Origin: a virus | Length of the DNA: 48,859 nucleotides | IMG/VR virus record: IMGVR_UViG_3300048592_000897 | Span: 1 to 48,859 of that record | Reading direction: 5' to 3' (one strand) | Shown: positions 37,650-45,873 of the stretch, piece after piece | Layout of the letters: every line of letters starts with the position of its first letter | How positions within the stretch are numbered: the stretch's first letter is position 1 | The notes under the pieces: generated by a model | What the model was told of the DNA's origin: nothing | Database searches by the model: none | The model's input: only the letters and a program-made list of their open reading frames with translations | Translations under genes and position numbers: made by a program

Positions 37650-38048
37650 CTAACGGATCGTCAAGGTCGTCGGCCCGCCCTCTGGCTCGAACTCGACCGT
37701 CTCGATCTCAATCTCCTGCGGCCACAGGTCGTGGAGCAGGTTGGACCCACCGGCCACAACCACGGCCGTCAGCGCCCGCGTGAACCACGCCGCCGGCGTC
37801 AGCCCCACAGCCGCGGCTAAGTCAGCGAACAGGTCGAGACCGAAGCCCCACGCCACGGCCGCGCCCAGCCCAGCCGCGACATAGGGGATGATCAGACCGA
37901 CCTTCTCCCCGTCCCAGCCGGCCGCGCGGGCCAGGTTCTCGATGAGCGGCTTGATGACGAACTCGATCACCCGCTCCACCACCAGCGCCAGGAACAGCGC
38001 CAGCGCCAACACACTCGCCACACTAGCAATGCCACTAATAGCACTCAT
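37650..38048 (-). CDS. Holin-like membrane protein
   Basis: 132 residues from ATG 38048 (GAGGAG about 9 bases upstream). Hydrophobic segments near 8-30, 52-70 and 85-100, then a soluble tail. LTAVVVAGGSNLLHDLW is reminiscent of a small membrane protein family found in phage lysis cassettes. Last gene before the operon terminator and next to the CAP gene, so a holin or membrane role in lysis is likely. Confidence 0.68.
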   Translation of the reverse strand: MSAISGIASVASVLALALFLALVVERVIEFVIKPLIENLARAAGWDGEKVGLIIPYVAAGLGAAVAWGFGLDLFADLAAAVGLTPAAWFTRALTAVVVAGGSNLLHDLWPQEIEIETVEFEPEGGPTTLTIR

Positions 38049-38055
38049 GATCCCA

Positions 38056-39504
38056 CTACTCCTCGCCGCCCACGGCGGCCAACTCATACTCCCTCATCCG
38101 ATTGTCCAGCGTCTGCAGCGACCGCGCGGCCCGGTCGACGGCCATGCTCGCCGTCACGACCTCCGCCGTCACCTCCGCCGCCAGCGCCCGCAGCGCCGTC
38201 CAGTCCACCGGTGTCGGCTCCGGCTCTGGGTCAGGCGGTGGGGGAGGGGGCTCCGTGCCCACGGCCGCCAGCGCCCCATAGCCTGCCCCATCCAACGGCC
38301 CGCCGCGCCGCGGCCGGTAATTGTCCAGGTTCACCGTCTCACCCACTGTTGCAAACGGCGCAACAAGGGCCGCCGCCGTCGTCGCCTGATTCGACGCCGG
38401 CAGCCCGGCCGGCACACCGCCCGACCAGAGGTTGTCGATGAACTCGACGCCGGGTGCGTTGTTCTTCAACGCCTCGCCCCCGGCCGGCAGCCGGTCGAAG
38501 ATGAACAGATTGTTGCGAAACGTTCCGCGCACCCGGCCGCCGAACTCATTCTCGGCCACGGCGATGCCTGACTTCGAGTCCGGGCCGGCGATGAAGGTGC
38601 AGTTGCGAACCTCGAACATCTCCGGCCGCGTGTCATAGCCGTCCAGATTTCCCTTGTCCGACAACTTGCGGTTATTGCGAACGCCGACCCCGGTCGTATT
38701 GATAGTGATGCACTTCTCGATGACGATGTTGTCCGCGTGCGGCCACTTGGCCGACTTGTCGCCCGACACCTCGTCGCCGATGACGAAGCCGCCGCCCACG
38801 TCCCCATCCCCCTGCCGCCACTCGGCCAGCCCGCGCTGGATGATGACGCAGTTCGTGAAGCGCACATTCCGGGCGCGGTTCGACGCATAGACGCCCAGGT
38901 GGACCGTGTCTTCGACCCACACCTCTACATCCGCGTCCTCGGTGAACGGCCCCAGGGCAAAGCCCTCGCCGTAGCCGAAGCGGATGCGCACGTTATAAAC
39001 CTTTAGGCCGACGACGTACCTGAACAGGCAGCAACCGCTGACCGGTGTCTCCTGCCACTCCCCGCTCATGCTCAGATGATGCAGGTTGCAGTCCCGAATC
39101 GTCAGACCACGAATCAGCGTCCCCGTGCCGTTGGCCCCGAAACCACCATGCACCGTGTGGTGAATCTCGCACCTCTCCATCCTAAACCCATCGCCGCCGG
39201 CCGCCACCGCGACCCCTCGGCCGCGCACGTTGCGGATTTCCAACCCGATCAGGCCGACACCTGGCTGGTTGACCAACACCTGGTTCGCCTTGGCCTCGGC
39301 CGCGATCAGGCGCTTGCCGTCCCAACCGCCGTCGAGGACAGCCTCCTCCCCCTCGGCCGCCATCCACGTCGTCCCGCGTGGCGGTCGTAGCGCCTCCCGG
39401 TACACGCCGCCGTGGACGACGACCACATCCCCCGGCTTCGCCACGGCCGCCGCCGCGGCCAGCGTCGCATACTCCTTTCCCAGACCTACATGTCTCTCTG
39501 CCAC
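38056..39504 (-). CDS. Tail spike with right-handed beta-helix (depolymerase-like)
   Basis: 482 residues from GTG 39504. An N-terminal segment (LAAAAAVAKPGDVVVVHGGVY) typical of pectate-lyase-like proteins is followed by many short strands with Asn/Ile ladders (VIEKCITINTTGVGVRNNR, FEVRNCTFIAGPDSKSGIAV) up to about residue 390. A Pro-rich linker (PPPPPPDPEPEPTP) and a C-terminal coiled coil end it. Such proteins bind or cut host surface polysaccharide. No catalytic residues can be named. Confidence 0.82.
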   Translation of the reverse strand: MAERHVGLGKEYATLAAAAAVAKPGDVVVVHGGVYREALRPPRGTTWMAAEGEEAVLDGGWDGKRLIAAEAKANQVLVNQPGVGLIGLEIRNVRGRGVAVAAGGDGFRMERCEIHHTVHGGFGANGTGTLIRGLTIRDCNLHHLSMSGEWQETPVSGCCLFRYVVGLKVYNVRIRFGYGEGFALGPFTEDADVEVWVEDTVHLGVYASNRARNVRFTNCVIIQRGLAEWRQGDGDVGGGFVIGDEVSGDKSAKWPHADNIVIEKCITINTTGVGVRNNRKLSDKGNLDGYDTRPEMFEVRNCTFIAGPDSKSGIAVAENEFGGRVRGTFRNNLFIFDRLPAGGEALKNNAPGVEFIDNLWSGGVPAGLPASNQATTAAALVAPFATVGETVNLDNYRPRRGGPLDGAGYGALAAVGTEPPPPPPDPEPEPTPVDWTALRALAAEVTAEVVTASMAVDRAARSLQTLDNRMREYELAAVGGEE

Positions 39505-39505
39505 T

Positions 39506-40027
39506 TCACACCTCCATCTTAATCCGCGGCCAGCGCACGTTCGGCCGCTCGGCCCGCGCCTGACCTACCAGTTCTTCCAACTTCCCATGGCGCGACGCCA
39601 CCTGCACCAACGCCAACGCCCTCGCCGGCCGCGTGTGCCCGCCATAACTCTCCGGCGGAACCCCGGCCGTAAACGCCAGCGCGTCCAGCTCCTCGACGCT
39701 GAAATGCTCCACCAGCAGCCGGTGCAGCCGCTCCGCGTCGGATTCCTCACTCGCTCCACGCCGGATCAACTCGGCCGGCAACTGGTACTCCGGCTCCTCT
39801 CCCAGCCGCTCCACCTGCGCGATCAGCCGCGCCGCACCGACCGCCAGCCGCGACAGCGACAACCGCAGGTCAACCACCTCCAGCGTCAGTTCGTCCACCC
39901 GTTGCGACAGCGGCTCATCCACTCGGCGGAACACCGCCCAGCCGTTGCGACTCGCCCACCACGCCGCCAGCATCCCCACCACCGCCCCGGCTGTCAGCGC
40001 CAGCGGCCAGACCGACACCTCACCCAT
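39506..40027 (-). CDS. Membrane protein with probable effector-associated (death-like) domain
   Basis: 173 residues. Membrane segment at 6-27, coiled coil about 36-75, and a C-terminal helical domain about 97-165: RLHRLLVEHFSVEELDAL, FTAGVPPESYGG, RPARALALVQVASRHGKLEE, ERPNVRW. This spacing (L-x-x-LL-x3-F-x-x-EEL ... AR-x-LA-LV ... G-x-L-x-EL ... RP) resembles effector-associated domains that link NACHT, caspase-like and TIR defence proteins in Chloroflexota and cyanobacteria. It lies between holin-like and tail spike genes and overlaps the previous frame. Domain call by eye. Confidence 0.6.
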   Translation of the reverse strand: MGEVSVWPLALTAGAVVGMLAAWWASRNGWAVFRRVDEPLSQRVDELTLEVVDLRLSLSRLAVGAARLIAQVERLGEEPEYQLPAELIRRGASEESDAERLHRLLVEHFSVEELDALAFTAGVPPESYGGHTRPARALALVQVASRHGKLEELVGQARAERPNVRWPRIKMEV

Positions 40028-40352
40028 TGCGCCCCCTCTGCCGCTCCTGCCAACTCAGCCGCAGCGCCCCCCCGTTGTAGTGGATCAGCCCACCGCTCAG
40101 CAGCAACAGCAACACGCGCACCACGGCCGCCCGCTCGACCAAGCTGGCCTCCGGGTCGACGCTCAACCACACGTAGCACCCGCTCAGCGCCAGCAGCACC
40201 GCCGCCACCCCCAGCGCCAGCGCCGGCTTATACTCGATCACCCCGCACCGCTGCTGCCAGCGGAACACCACCAGAAACGACCCCGCCGCCAGGATCAGCG
40301 CCATAGCCACCAGCCAAGCCGGTATCAATTCGTAGAGGCTCAATAACATCAC
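40020..40352 (-). CDS. Three-span membrane protein, holin-like
   Basis: 110 residues with hydrophobic segments at about 10-31, 44-64 and 76-92 and a basic C-terminal tail (WQERQRGRNG). Three spans with a charged tail is the class I holin plan. It overlaps the next gene (effector-associated domain protein) by 8 bp. Two holin-like proteins in one cassette (with 37650-38048) may form a holin/antiholin set. Confidence 0.62.
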   Translation of the reverse strand: MMLLSLYELIPAWLVAMALILAAGSFLVVFRWQQRCGVIEYKPALALGVAAVLLALSGCYVWLSVDPEASLVERAAVVRVLLLLLSGGLIHYNGGALRLSWQERQRGRNG

Positions 40353-40353
40353 C

Positions 40354-40908
40354 TTACTCCACGTCCAAACTGACCACGATCCACGCCTGCAAATCGCCCG
40401 TCGCCGGCGCCCACGCTGCGCCCGTCGTCACCCGCAGCGCGATCTCCTCGTCCGCCTCGAACGCCACCGCTCCGGCCGTCGCCGTCTCCAGCGCCGCCCA
40501 CGGGGCGTCCTCGTCCAGCGTCGCCGCCAGCTCCGTCGCCGCCCCGCCCACCCACACCGTCACCGTGCAGCTATCAACCGAGCGCGCCGCATTGAGCCAC
40601 ACCCCCAGCGCCACCACGCTCCCGCTGACCCCCATGCGCAGCTCGCTCTGCCACGCATTCCCAAACCGCGACAGAACCGCGTTCGACAGCCCCGCCGCCA
40701 CGTCCTGCCGGCCCCAGCCGTCGAACACCATCTGCCGAAACGCCCGCACGTAGCTCCGTTCCGCCGCCGCCGCCGACAGCGCGTTCTGCTCCATCTCGCG
40801 TGCCTGCCCCTCCAACCGCGACACCGCGCCCACAATCGTCCCGCTCAGGAAGTCGCTCACCAGCGACCCGCCCTCCAGCACCCGCCTCGGCCCCGGCCGG
40901 TAAATCAT
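40354..40908 (-). CDS. Tail-associated structural protein, unknown
   Basis: 184 residues, overlapping the preceding baseplate gene by 4 bp. N-terminal helices (VGAVSRLEGQAREMEQNALSA), then a beta-rich C-terminal half (SVVALGVWLNAARSVDSCTV) that could be a receptor-binding or fibre-tip domain. No family recognised. Located between the baseplate hub and membrane proteins. Confidence 0.6.
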   Translation of the reverse strand: MIYRPGPRRVLEGGSLVSDFLSGTIVGAVSRLEGQAREMEQNALSAAAAERSYVRAFRQMVFDGWGRQDVAAGLSNAVLSRFGNAWQSELRMGVSGSVVALGVWLNAARSVDSCTVTVWVGGAATELAATLDEDAPWAALETATAGAVAFEADEEIALRVTTGAAWAPATGDLQAWIVVSLDVE

Positions 40909-42113
40909 CGCGCCTCCTCCAGCACCAGGTCACACACCCCATGCGCCGGAAAGAACTCGCGCCCCAGCACGCGATACATGCCCCGCAGCCCGTCCCAGTC
41001 GAACGACGGCAGCACGCACAGCACCTCGTCGCCAACGTCATAATCCCGAAACTGCCCCGGCCGGTCATCCGTCGTCGCGAGCGCCAGCACCCGCGTTGGG
41101 TAAGCCGTCTCTCCCAGCCGCCGCTGGATAGTCGCGTCCAGCGTACTTTGGTAGATTACCCCCGACCGCAACTCAAACGCCTCCCGCCGGCCATAGAGCC
41201 GCACGCTCTCCTCATCGACCGCCTCGGCATACACCCGGCTCGTGTCGCCCCAGTCGCTACCCTCCCCGGCCATGTACCAGGCGTTGACGATGCCGTCCTC
41301 CACCCGGAACCTCACGTCAGTCACGTTCTGGTTCTCCACCAGCGCCACGTTCCCCTTCGCCGTCCCCCGCCGCTCGTAGAGGTTCAACTCGAACACCACG
41401 TAGCCGCGCTCCTCCCGCGCGCTGACGTCAAACGCCTCCGCGCTCAGGTTCTCCACCAGGCTGTCGCGCAGCACGTCCTCCAGCCGCTTGTAGTGATACT
41501 CCGGGTAGTGTGCCGCCCCGCCCATCCAGACATTCCCCGGCCGCACACCCACCGGCCACACGCCTTCGGCCTCGGCCAGCAACGCCAGCGCGATAGCCCC
41601 CACCGTCTCGCCGTCGAATCGCCGCGTCCGCGCCGTCAGCCGTCGCCCCAGCAGCGCCTCGCCGCTATAGGCCAGAAAACTCACCGACGCTCCGCCCCAC
41701 TCATACGCCCCGCCGATCACGCCGCCCCACGCCGGCAAACCATTGTCGAACTGAATCAGCACCTGATTCCCAAAGCGCAGATACTCCTCCCGCAGCTTCT
41801 CATCCCTCCGCGCCATCTTCCACGCCGCCTGGCCGGCCTCGTTGAAACGCCAGCTTGCGCGCTCGATGTCCGGCCGCAACTGCGCCAGAATGCGCCCCTT
41901 CCCATCGGCCACCAGGAACTGGATAGCCGTTCCGGCCGGGGCCAACGACGCGATGACCGCCAGCGCCACCAACTGCCCGGCGTACAGCCCCGCCACATGC
42001 CGCCGATCAGCCTCATTCCCCAGCGACCCATCCGGCCGCGGGGGCACGAGACCAAATGGGCCGATATACCCCTGCACGCTCCTGCGCTTGTTCTCGCTGT
42101 CGATTGCCATCAT
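40905..42113 (-). CDS. Baseplate / tail hub protein (Gp37-like)
   Basis: 402 residues. Residues 1-45 carry a short segment (DSENKRRSVQGYIGPFGLVP, DRRHVAGLYAG) often seen at the start of phage tail proteins. The remainder resembles siphovirus hub proteins of the Gp37 type: repeated beta domains, AAHYPEYHYKRLEDVLRDSL, and DVGDEVLCVLPSFDWDG. Likely part of the tail tip that opens on receptor binding. Confidence 0.7.
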   Translation of the reverse strand: MMAIDSENKRRSVQGYIGPFGLVPPRPDGSLGNEADRRHVAGLYAGQLVALAVIASLAPAGTAIQFLVADGKGRILAQLRPDIERASWRFNEAGQAAWKMARRDEKLREEYLRFGNQVLIQFDNGLPAWGGVIGGAYEWGGASVSFLAYSGEALLGRRLTARTRRFDGETVGAIALALLAEAEGVWPVGVRPGNVWMGGAAHYPEYHYKRLEDVLRDSLVENLSAEAFDVSAREERGYVVFELNLYERRGTAKGNVALVENQNVTDVRFRVEDGIVNAWYMAGEGSDWGDTSRVYAEAVDEESVRLYGRREAFELRSGVIYQSTLDATIQRRLGETAYPTRVLALATTDDRPGQFRDYDVGDEVLCVLPSFDWDGLRGMYRVLGREFFPAHGVCDLVLEEAR

Positions 42114-42123
42114 CGCTCCAGTT

Positions 42124-42158
42124 CCCTCTCCCCCTGCGAGAGGGTTAGGGAGAGGGCC
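42124..42158 (+). repeat. Palindromic repeat, CCCTCTCCC family copy D
   Basis: CCCTCTCCCCCTGCGAGAGGG then TTAGGGAGAGGG, in the short gap between two tail genes. Same orientation as copies A-C. Confidence 0.8.
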
Positions 42159-42160
42159 TT

Positions 42161-43135
42161 CTACGCATACTCGCCGCGCGCGAAAGCAGTCCCATCATCG
42201 CCCAACGTCGCCACCCCAATATCGGCCGTGTCTGCGTCATTCCGCACCCGATCCTGTGTCGCCGTGGTCAGGTGCTTGTTGCGCGCCCAGGTGTACAGGA
42301 AGTGGAGCATCTCCACGGGCGAAGCCGTCGCCGGCGGCACGACCGTCGGCTCCGCATAGGTATCCGCCGCCAGCGCATCCACCACCTCCGCGTTCACCTG
42401 CGCCGCGCTCAGGTCATTGAGCGCGGCGATCATTGCCTCCGTCGCCAATCCAGCCTGAATCTCCACCACCGCGTCGGCCGCCACCGCGCTCGCGTTGACC
42501 GAGTTAGCCGCCAGCGTCATCGGGCTGCCGACGGCCGCCGGGCTGGCCGGCAGAGTATTAACCTTCGCCAGAATCGAGGCTATTTCGGAGTCCACGGCCG
42601 CCAGGATGCTGGCTACGTTCGTCAGGAGGGTAGCCACCTCGGTATCGATGTAGCTGGCCACCGTCGCCACTGCCGCCGCCGTTGCTAACCCCGTTTGAAT
42701 CTCCGCTACTGCGTCGGCCGCCAACGCCGCCGCGTCAATCGCATTGTCAGCGACACTCCCCGACGTGATCGCCCCACTGCCCCACGCCACCCCGCCCGCC
42801 TGCACAGTATTCACACCCAACTGCGCCACCGACAGATCGACCGGGTACAGCACAATCGGCGTCGTTTTTGCCCCGCTCGTCGATGTCTTAACCACCACGA
42901 CCACGGCCGACGACGTGCCTATCTCCGCGCTCGTCAGGTCGAGGTAATAGATGCCACTGCTCCCGATCTCCACCGCCTCATTCGTGCAATCCGCGAACGC
43001 CGCGCCGTCCTTGGAGATCTCGCTATCCAGATTCGCTGCCCCCGACACCGGATCGCCATCCGCGTCGAGGATCGGAAAATAGACACGGTATGCCGTGCTC
43101 CGAATCGGAAATGGCCTCGCGTCACTTGCTGCCAT
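42161..43135 (-). CDS. Minor tail / tail fibre protein
   Basis: 324 residues. N-terminal beta domain (RVYFPILDADGDPVSG, SGIYYLDLTSAEIG) common to phage tail fibre and baseplate proteins, then a long Ala-rich region (140-270) with repeated AVAEIQTGLATAA and AADAVVEIQAGLATEA segments, likely a trimeric coiled shaft. C-terminal tail RNDADTADIGV. Probably a fibre or wedge at the tail tip. Confidence 0.72.
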   Translation of the reverse strand: MAASDARPFPIRSTAYRVYFPILDADGDPVSGAANLDSEISKDGAAFADCTNEAVEIGSSGIYYLDLTSAEIGTSSAVVVVVKTSTSGAKTTPIVLYPVDLSVAQLGVNTVQAGGVAWGSGAITSGSVADNAIDAAALAADAVAEIQTGLATAAAVATVASYIDTEVATLLTNVASILAAVDSEIASILAKVNTLPASPAAVGSPMTLAANSVNASAVAADAVVEIQAGLATEAMIAALNDLSAAQVNAEVVDALAADTYAEPTVVPPATASPVEMLHFLYTWARNKHLTTATQDRVRNDADTADIGVATLGDDGTAFARGEYA

Positions 43136-43143
43136 CGCTCACC

Positions 43144-43704
43144 TCACCACCCCTGATGCCCATGCGGCCGCCGCATCCCCGGCACAAGCCGCGCCCGCGC
43201 CACCATCGGCTGCCCGTCTCCAGTCGCCACCGGCGTGTACGTGATCTCGGCGTAGAACGTCGTCACATCCACACGCCGGGCCTGCGTATTTCGCACCCAC
43301 AGCGCCAGCCCCGACCCCCACGCCACACTCGGCACGCTGAACGCGCGTGAAAACGTCGTCCACGCTGACGTCGACTCGAAGTACCCGCTGCTCGGCAGCC
43401 CCGACTCCTCCGAATGCGTCCCACCACCCTGTGGCGTGAACCGATACCCGATCAGAAACTGTGCATCACTCGTCCCGCCTCGCCTCGCCCGAACAACGCC
43501 CACGATCTGCGTGATGACGTCGCCCGCCGACAGCCCCGGCGAGCAGGTAAAATACTGGTAAGTATCGACCGTCGTCCCCGACCGGATGTAGCTCGACGCA
43601 TCATCATCCGGCTGGTTCACCGCCGCTGCCTTGCTCGCCCCAGCCGCCAGCGTCCAGTCATCCGGCGTCGTTGTGCCCACTGCCTGCGCTATCGTCGTTG
43701 CCAT
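43144..43704 (-). CDS. Tail structural protein, unknown
   Basis: 186 residues from ATG 43704 (longer frame to 43755 rejected because it overlaps the previous gene). Beta-rich with DDASSYIRSGTTVDTYQYF and a jelly-roll-like pattern (TFYAEITYTP). Resembles virion surface or appendage domains that decorate tails. No specific family recognised. Confidence 0.65.
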   Translation of the reverse strand: MATTIAQAVGTTTPDDWTLAAGASKAAAVNQPDDDASSYIRSGTTVDTYQYFTCSPGLSAGDVITQIVGVVRARRGGTSDAQFLIGYRFTPQGGGTHSEESGLPSSGYFESTSAWTTFSRAFSVPSVAWGSGLALWVRNTQARRVDVTTFYAEITYTPVATGDGQPMVARARLVPGMRRPHGHQGW

Positions 43705-43714
43705 CGCCTCGCCA

Positions 43715-43990
43715 TCAGCCCAACCGGCCCCGCAGTTGGGTAATGAACGGCGCATTGAGCTCCGTCACCACCGAACCGAGCAGGTTGTAGACTACCTCCG
43801 CGTCCTGCACGCTCTCGATCCCCAGCAGCTCCGCCAACGCTGCCCAGTCGCCACCCAGCGCAGCCTGGTCGAACGTGGCCTTCAGCCGCTCCGCCTCATC
43901 GCCGACGCGAATGAGCCGGTCCACCATCTCGCGTAACTGCCGGTTGTGACCGGTCGCCGTGCCTGTAATCAAAATGTGCGCCGAAGCCAT
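43715..43990 (-). CDS. Small helical tail-region protein, unknown
   Basis: 91 residues, mostly helical (LREMVDRLIRVGDEAERLKATF, WAALAELLGIESVQDAEVVY). Sits between distal tail and tail appendage genes and follows the former by 11 bp. May be a chaperone or a small structural subunit. No family recognised. Confidence 0.6.
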   Translation of the reverse strand: MASAHILITGTATGHNRQLREMVDRLIRVGDEAERLKATFDQAALGGDWAALAELLGIESVQDAEVVYNLLGSVVTELNAPFITQLRGRLG

Positions 43991-44001
43991 GATTGCTCTC
44001 C

Positions 44002-45873
44002 TTATGCGTAATATCGCCGCTCAAACGTAATCTCCACGTCCATCTCCGTCACGCCCGCCTCGTCCCATCGCAGCGTGTTCGCCCCCGGAGCCAGCCGCAG
44101 CCAACGGTGTTGCTCCGTGCCCACCAGCGTGATTGCTCCGAACTGGCTCGACCCGTCCGCCTCATAGATCGCGTCGCTCTTGTCCACGTCAATCCGCAGC
44201 GTCTCGTCCACGTCCAGCGCGAAGTCGATCTGGAGCGCCGCCCCCGTCGTCTGATTCGTCAACGTCGCCGCCATGCGATACACGTTCTGCTGCGGCAGAA
44301 CCAGCGCCGTTGGCGTCTTGGCGCTGTCCAGCGCCACCGTCACCTGCGACGCCTCCACCCGCGCCGGGTCGATTCCCTTGGCATAGCCCGCCAGCCACAG
44401 GTACACGTACCGCGCCCCCGCCACCAAACTCACATTCTGCGACCACGCCACCCACGCATCGACCGTGCCCGTTGGCAACGTGTAATGCTTCGTCCGCGAC
44501 GCCCCGTCCACGCTCGACTGAATGCTCGCGTTCCACCACTCCGCCCGGCCGTAGTACCGCTCGCCGCTTAGGAAGTTGGCGCTCACCATCCCACACGGAT
44601 TGAACAGGCTCCAATACCCCGCCAGCGTCTTCTTCGTCCCCTCGTTCTCGGCCGCGTCCGAGATGCCCAGCTCCCCATATGGATTCGCCGTTCCCTTCTG
44701 GTTGCCGCCATAGGCCCGCGTCCACTGCTGGTTCGTGAACGCCCACGCCCCGGCCCGGCTCGCGCCCGCCTCATAAAACGACAGGTAGTTCCAACTCGTG
44801 TTCGTGCTGGTTGCCAGGTCAAACATCGGCTTCCGGCGGTTGTCCACCACCTTCGCCGCCAACGACGACGACCCATACTCGACCCAGATGTCATGCTGCA
44901 GCCACTGCACGGCCGCCCCGGCCGAGTGCGGCGCGGCCGTCGAACCCCGCGCCCCGCGTTCGATTCCCGTCAGCATCCGCGCGGCCGAATTCTTAGCCCC
45001 GTAGGCCATCACCTCATTGTCGATGCGCACCAGCCCGCTCGCCGGCCAATTGCTGATGTCCTCGTTCAGTGTGACCCCTAACACCGGCAACGGCGTCAGC
45101 GCGCTCGCCAACGTTCCCTCTTGCCGCGCCTGCCAGCTTAGGTTGGCCCAAATGCTGGTTGTCGCCGTGTTGACGCCGTCTAGCCAGAAGTCAACCTCCT
45201 CCCCATCCACGATCACCCGAATGTCTGCGCCGGTCGCCGAGTAGAAATCAGTTGAGGCTACTCTCGTGTCCAGCCCCCCATCTGTGATGTCCGTCGGATA
45301 CTCCGTCGCCGGCTGGTCGGCCGGCCACCCCACAGCCAGGAACATGCGATAGGGATTCAGCCCGGTCATGTACTGCCGCGGCGTCCCCCGGATGATCGGG
45401 TAGGCCTCGTCATTGACCCCCACCACGCCGTTGGTGATAGTCGTCGTCTGCCCACTAGCTGTGATCGTCCAGTTGTGAACGGTCGGCGCGACCGCCCGCC
45501 AGCGCACGTCGTCGTCGACCTCCAGCGTCGCCACGAACACCCCCGGCTGCGTCGTCTGCTCGAACTTCGTACACAGCGCCTTCACGTACCGCTGGTTCCC
45601 CCCATCCTCATCCGCCGCCACCAGCAGCTTCGGCGTCTCATCATCCCCATCGAACAGCGCCCGCAGCCACGCCCGGCTGCCCGCCAACGCCCGCACCAGC
45701 AGCAAGATCGTCCGCCCCTCGCGCTCCACCCCGCCGATGCGCGGCCGCGCCCCATACCGCTTTGCCTTGTGCGCCGTCAACTCCGGCAACCCCTGCACCG
45801 GACTGATGAACCAGGCCGCGTAATCCACCCCATCATTGATGAGGTTGCCGTTGTAGCTGAGAGGGATGATCAT
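44002..45873 (-). CDS. Distal tail protein (Dit/Sipho_tail-like)
   Basis: 623 residues, directly after the tape measure C-terminus, the standard site. The N-terminal 200 residues (YAAWFISPVQGLPELTAHKA, VFVATLEVDDDVRWRAV) resemble the Dit core ring domain. The rest is an extended beta-rich part that ends NTLRWDEAGVTEMDVEI, as in siphovirus tail proteins with carbohydrate-binding insertions. Overlaps the tape measure stop (ATGA). Confidence 0.8.
   Translation of the reverse strand: MIIPLSYNGNLINDGVDYAAWFISPVQGLPELTAHKAKRYGARPRIGGVEREGRTILLLVRALAGSRAWLRALFDGDDETPKLLVAADEDGGNQRYVKALCTKFEQTTQPGVFVATLEVDDDVRWRAVAPTVHNWTITASGQTTTITNGVVGVNDEAYPIIRGTPRQYMTGLNPYRMFLAVGWPADQPATEYPTDITDGGLDTRVASTDFYSATGADIRVIVDGEEVDFWLDGVNTATTSIWANLSWQARQEGTLASALTPLPVLGVTLNEDISNWPASGLVRIDNEVMAYGAKNSAARMLTGIERGARGSTAAPHSAGAAVQWLQHDIWVEYGSSSLAAKVVDNRRKPMFDLATSTNTSWNYLSFYEAGASRAGAWAFTNQQWTRAYGGNQKGTANPYGELGISDAAENEGTKKTLAGYWSLFNPCGMVSANFLSGERYYGRAEWWNASIQSSVDGASRTKHYTLPTGTVDAWVAWSQNVSLVAGARYVYLWLAGYAKGIDPARVEASQVTVALDSAKTPTALVLPQQNVYRMAATLTNQTTGAALQIDFALDVDETLRIDVDKSDAIYEADGSSQFGAITLVGTEQHRWLRLAPGANTLRWDEAGVTEMDVEITFERRYYA

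Noticed and set aside
40800-42359. 519-residue plus-strand frame
   Set aside because: Antisense of two tail genes, Pro/Arg/His-rich, no domain; long only because of high GC.
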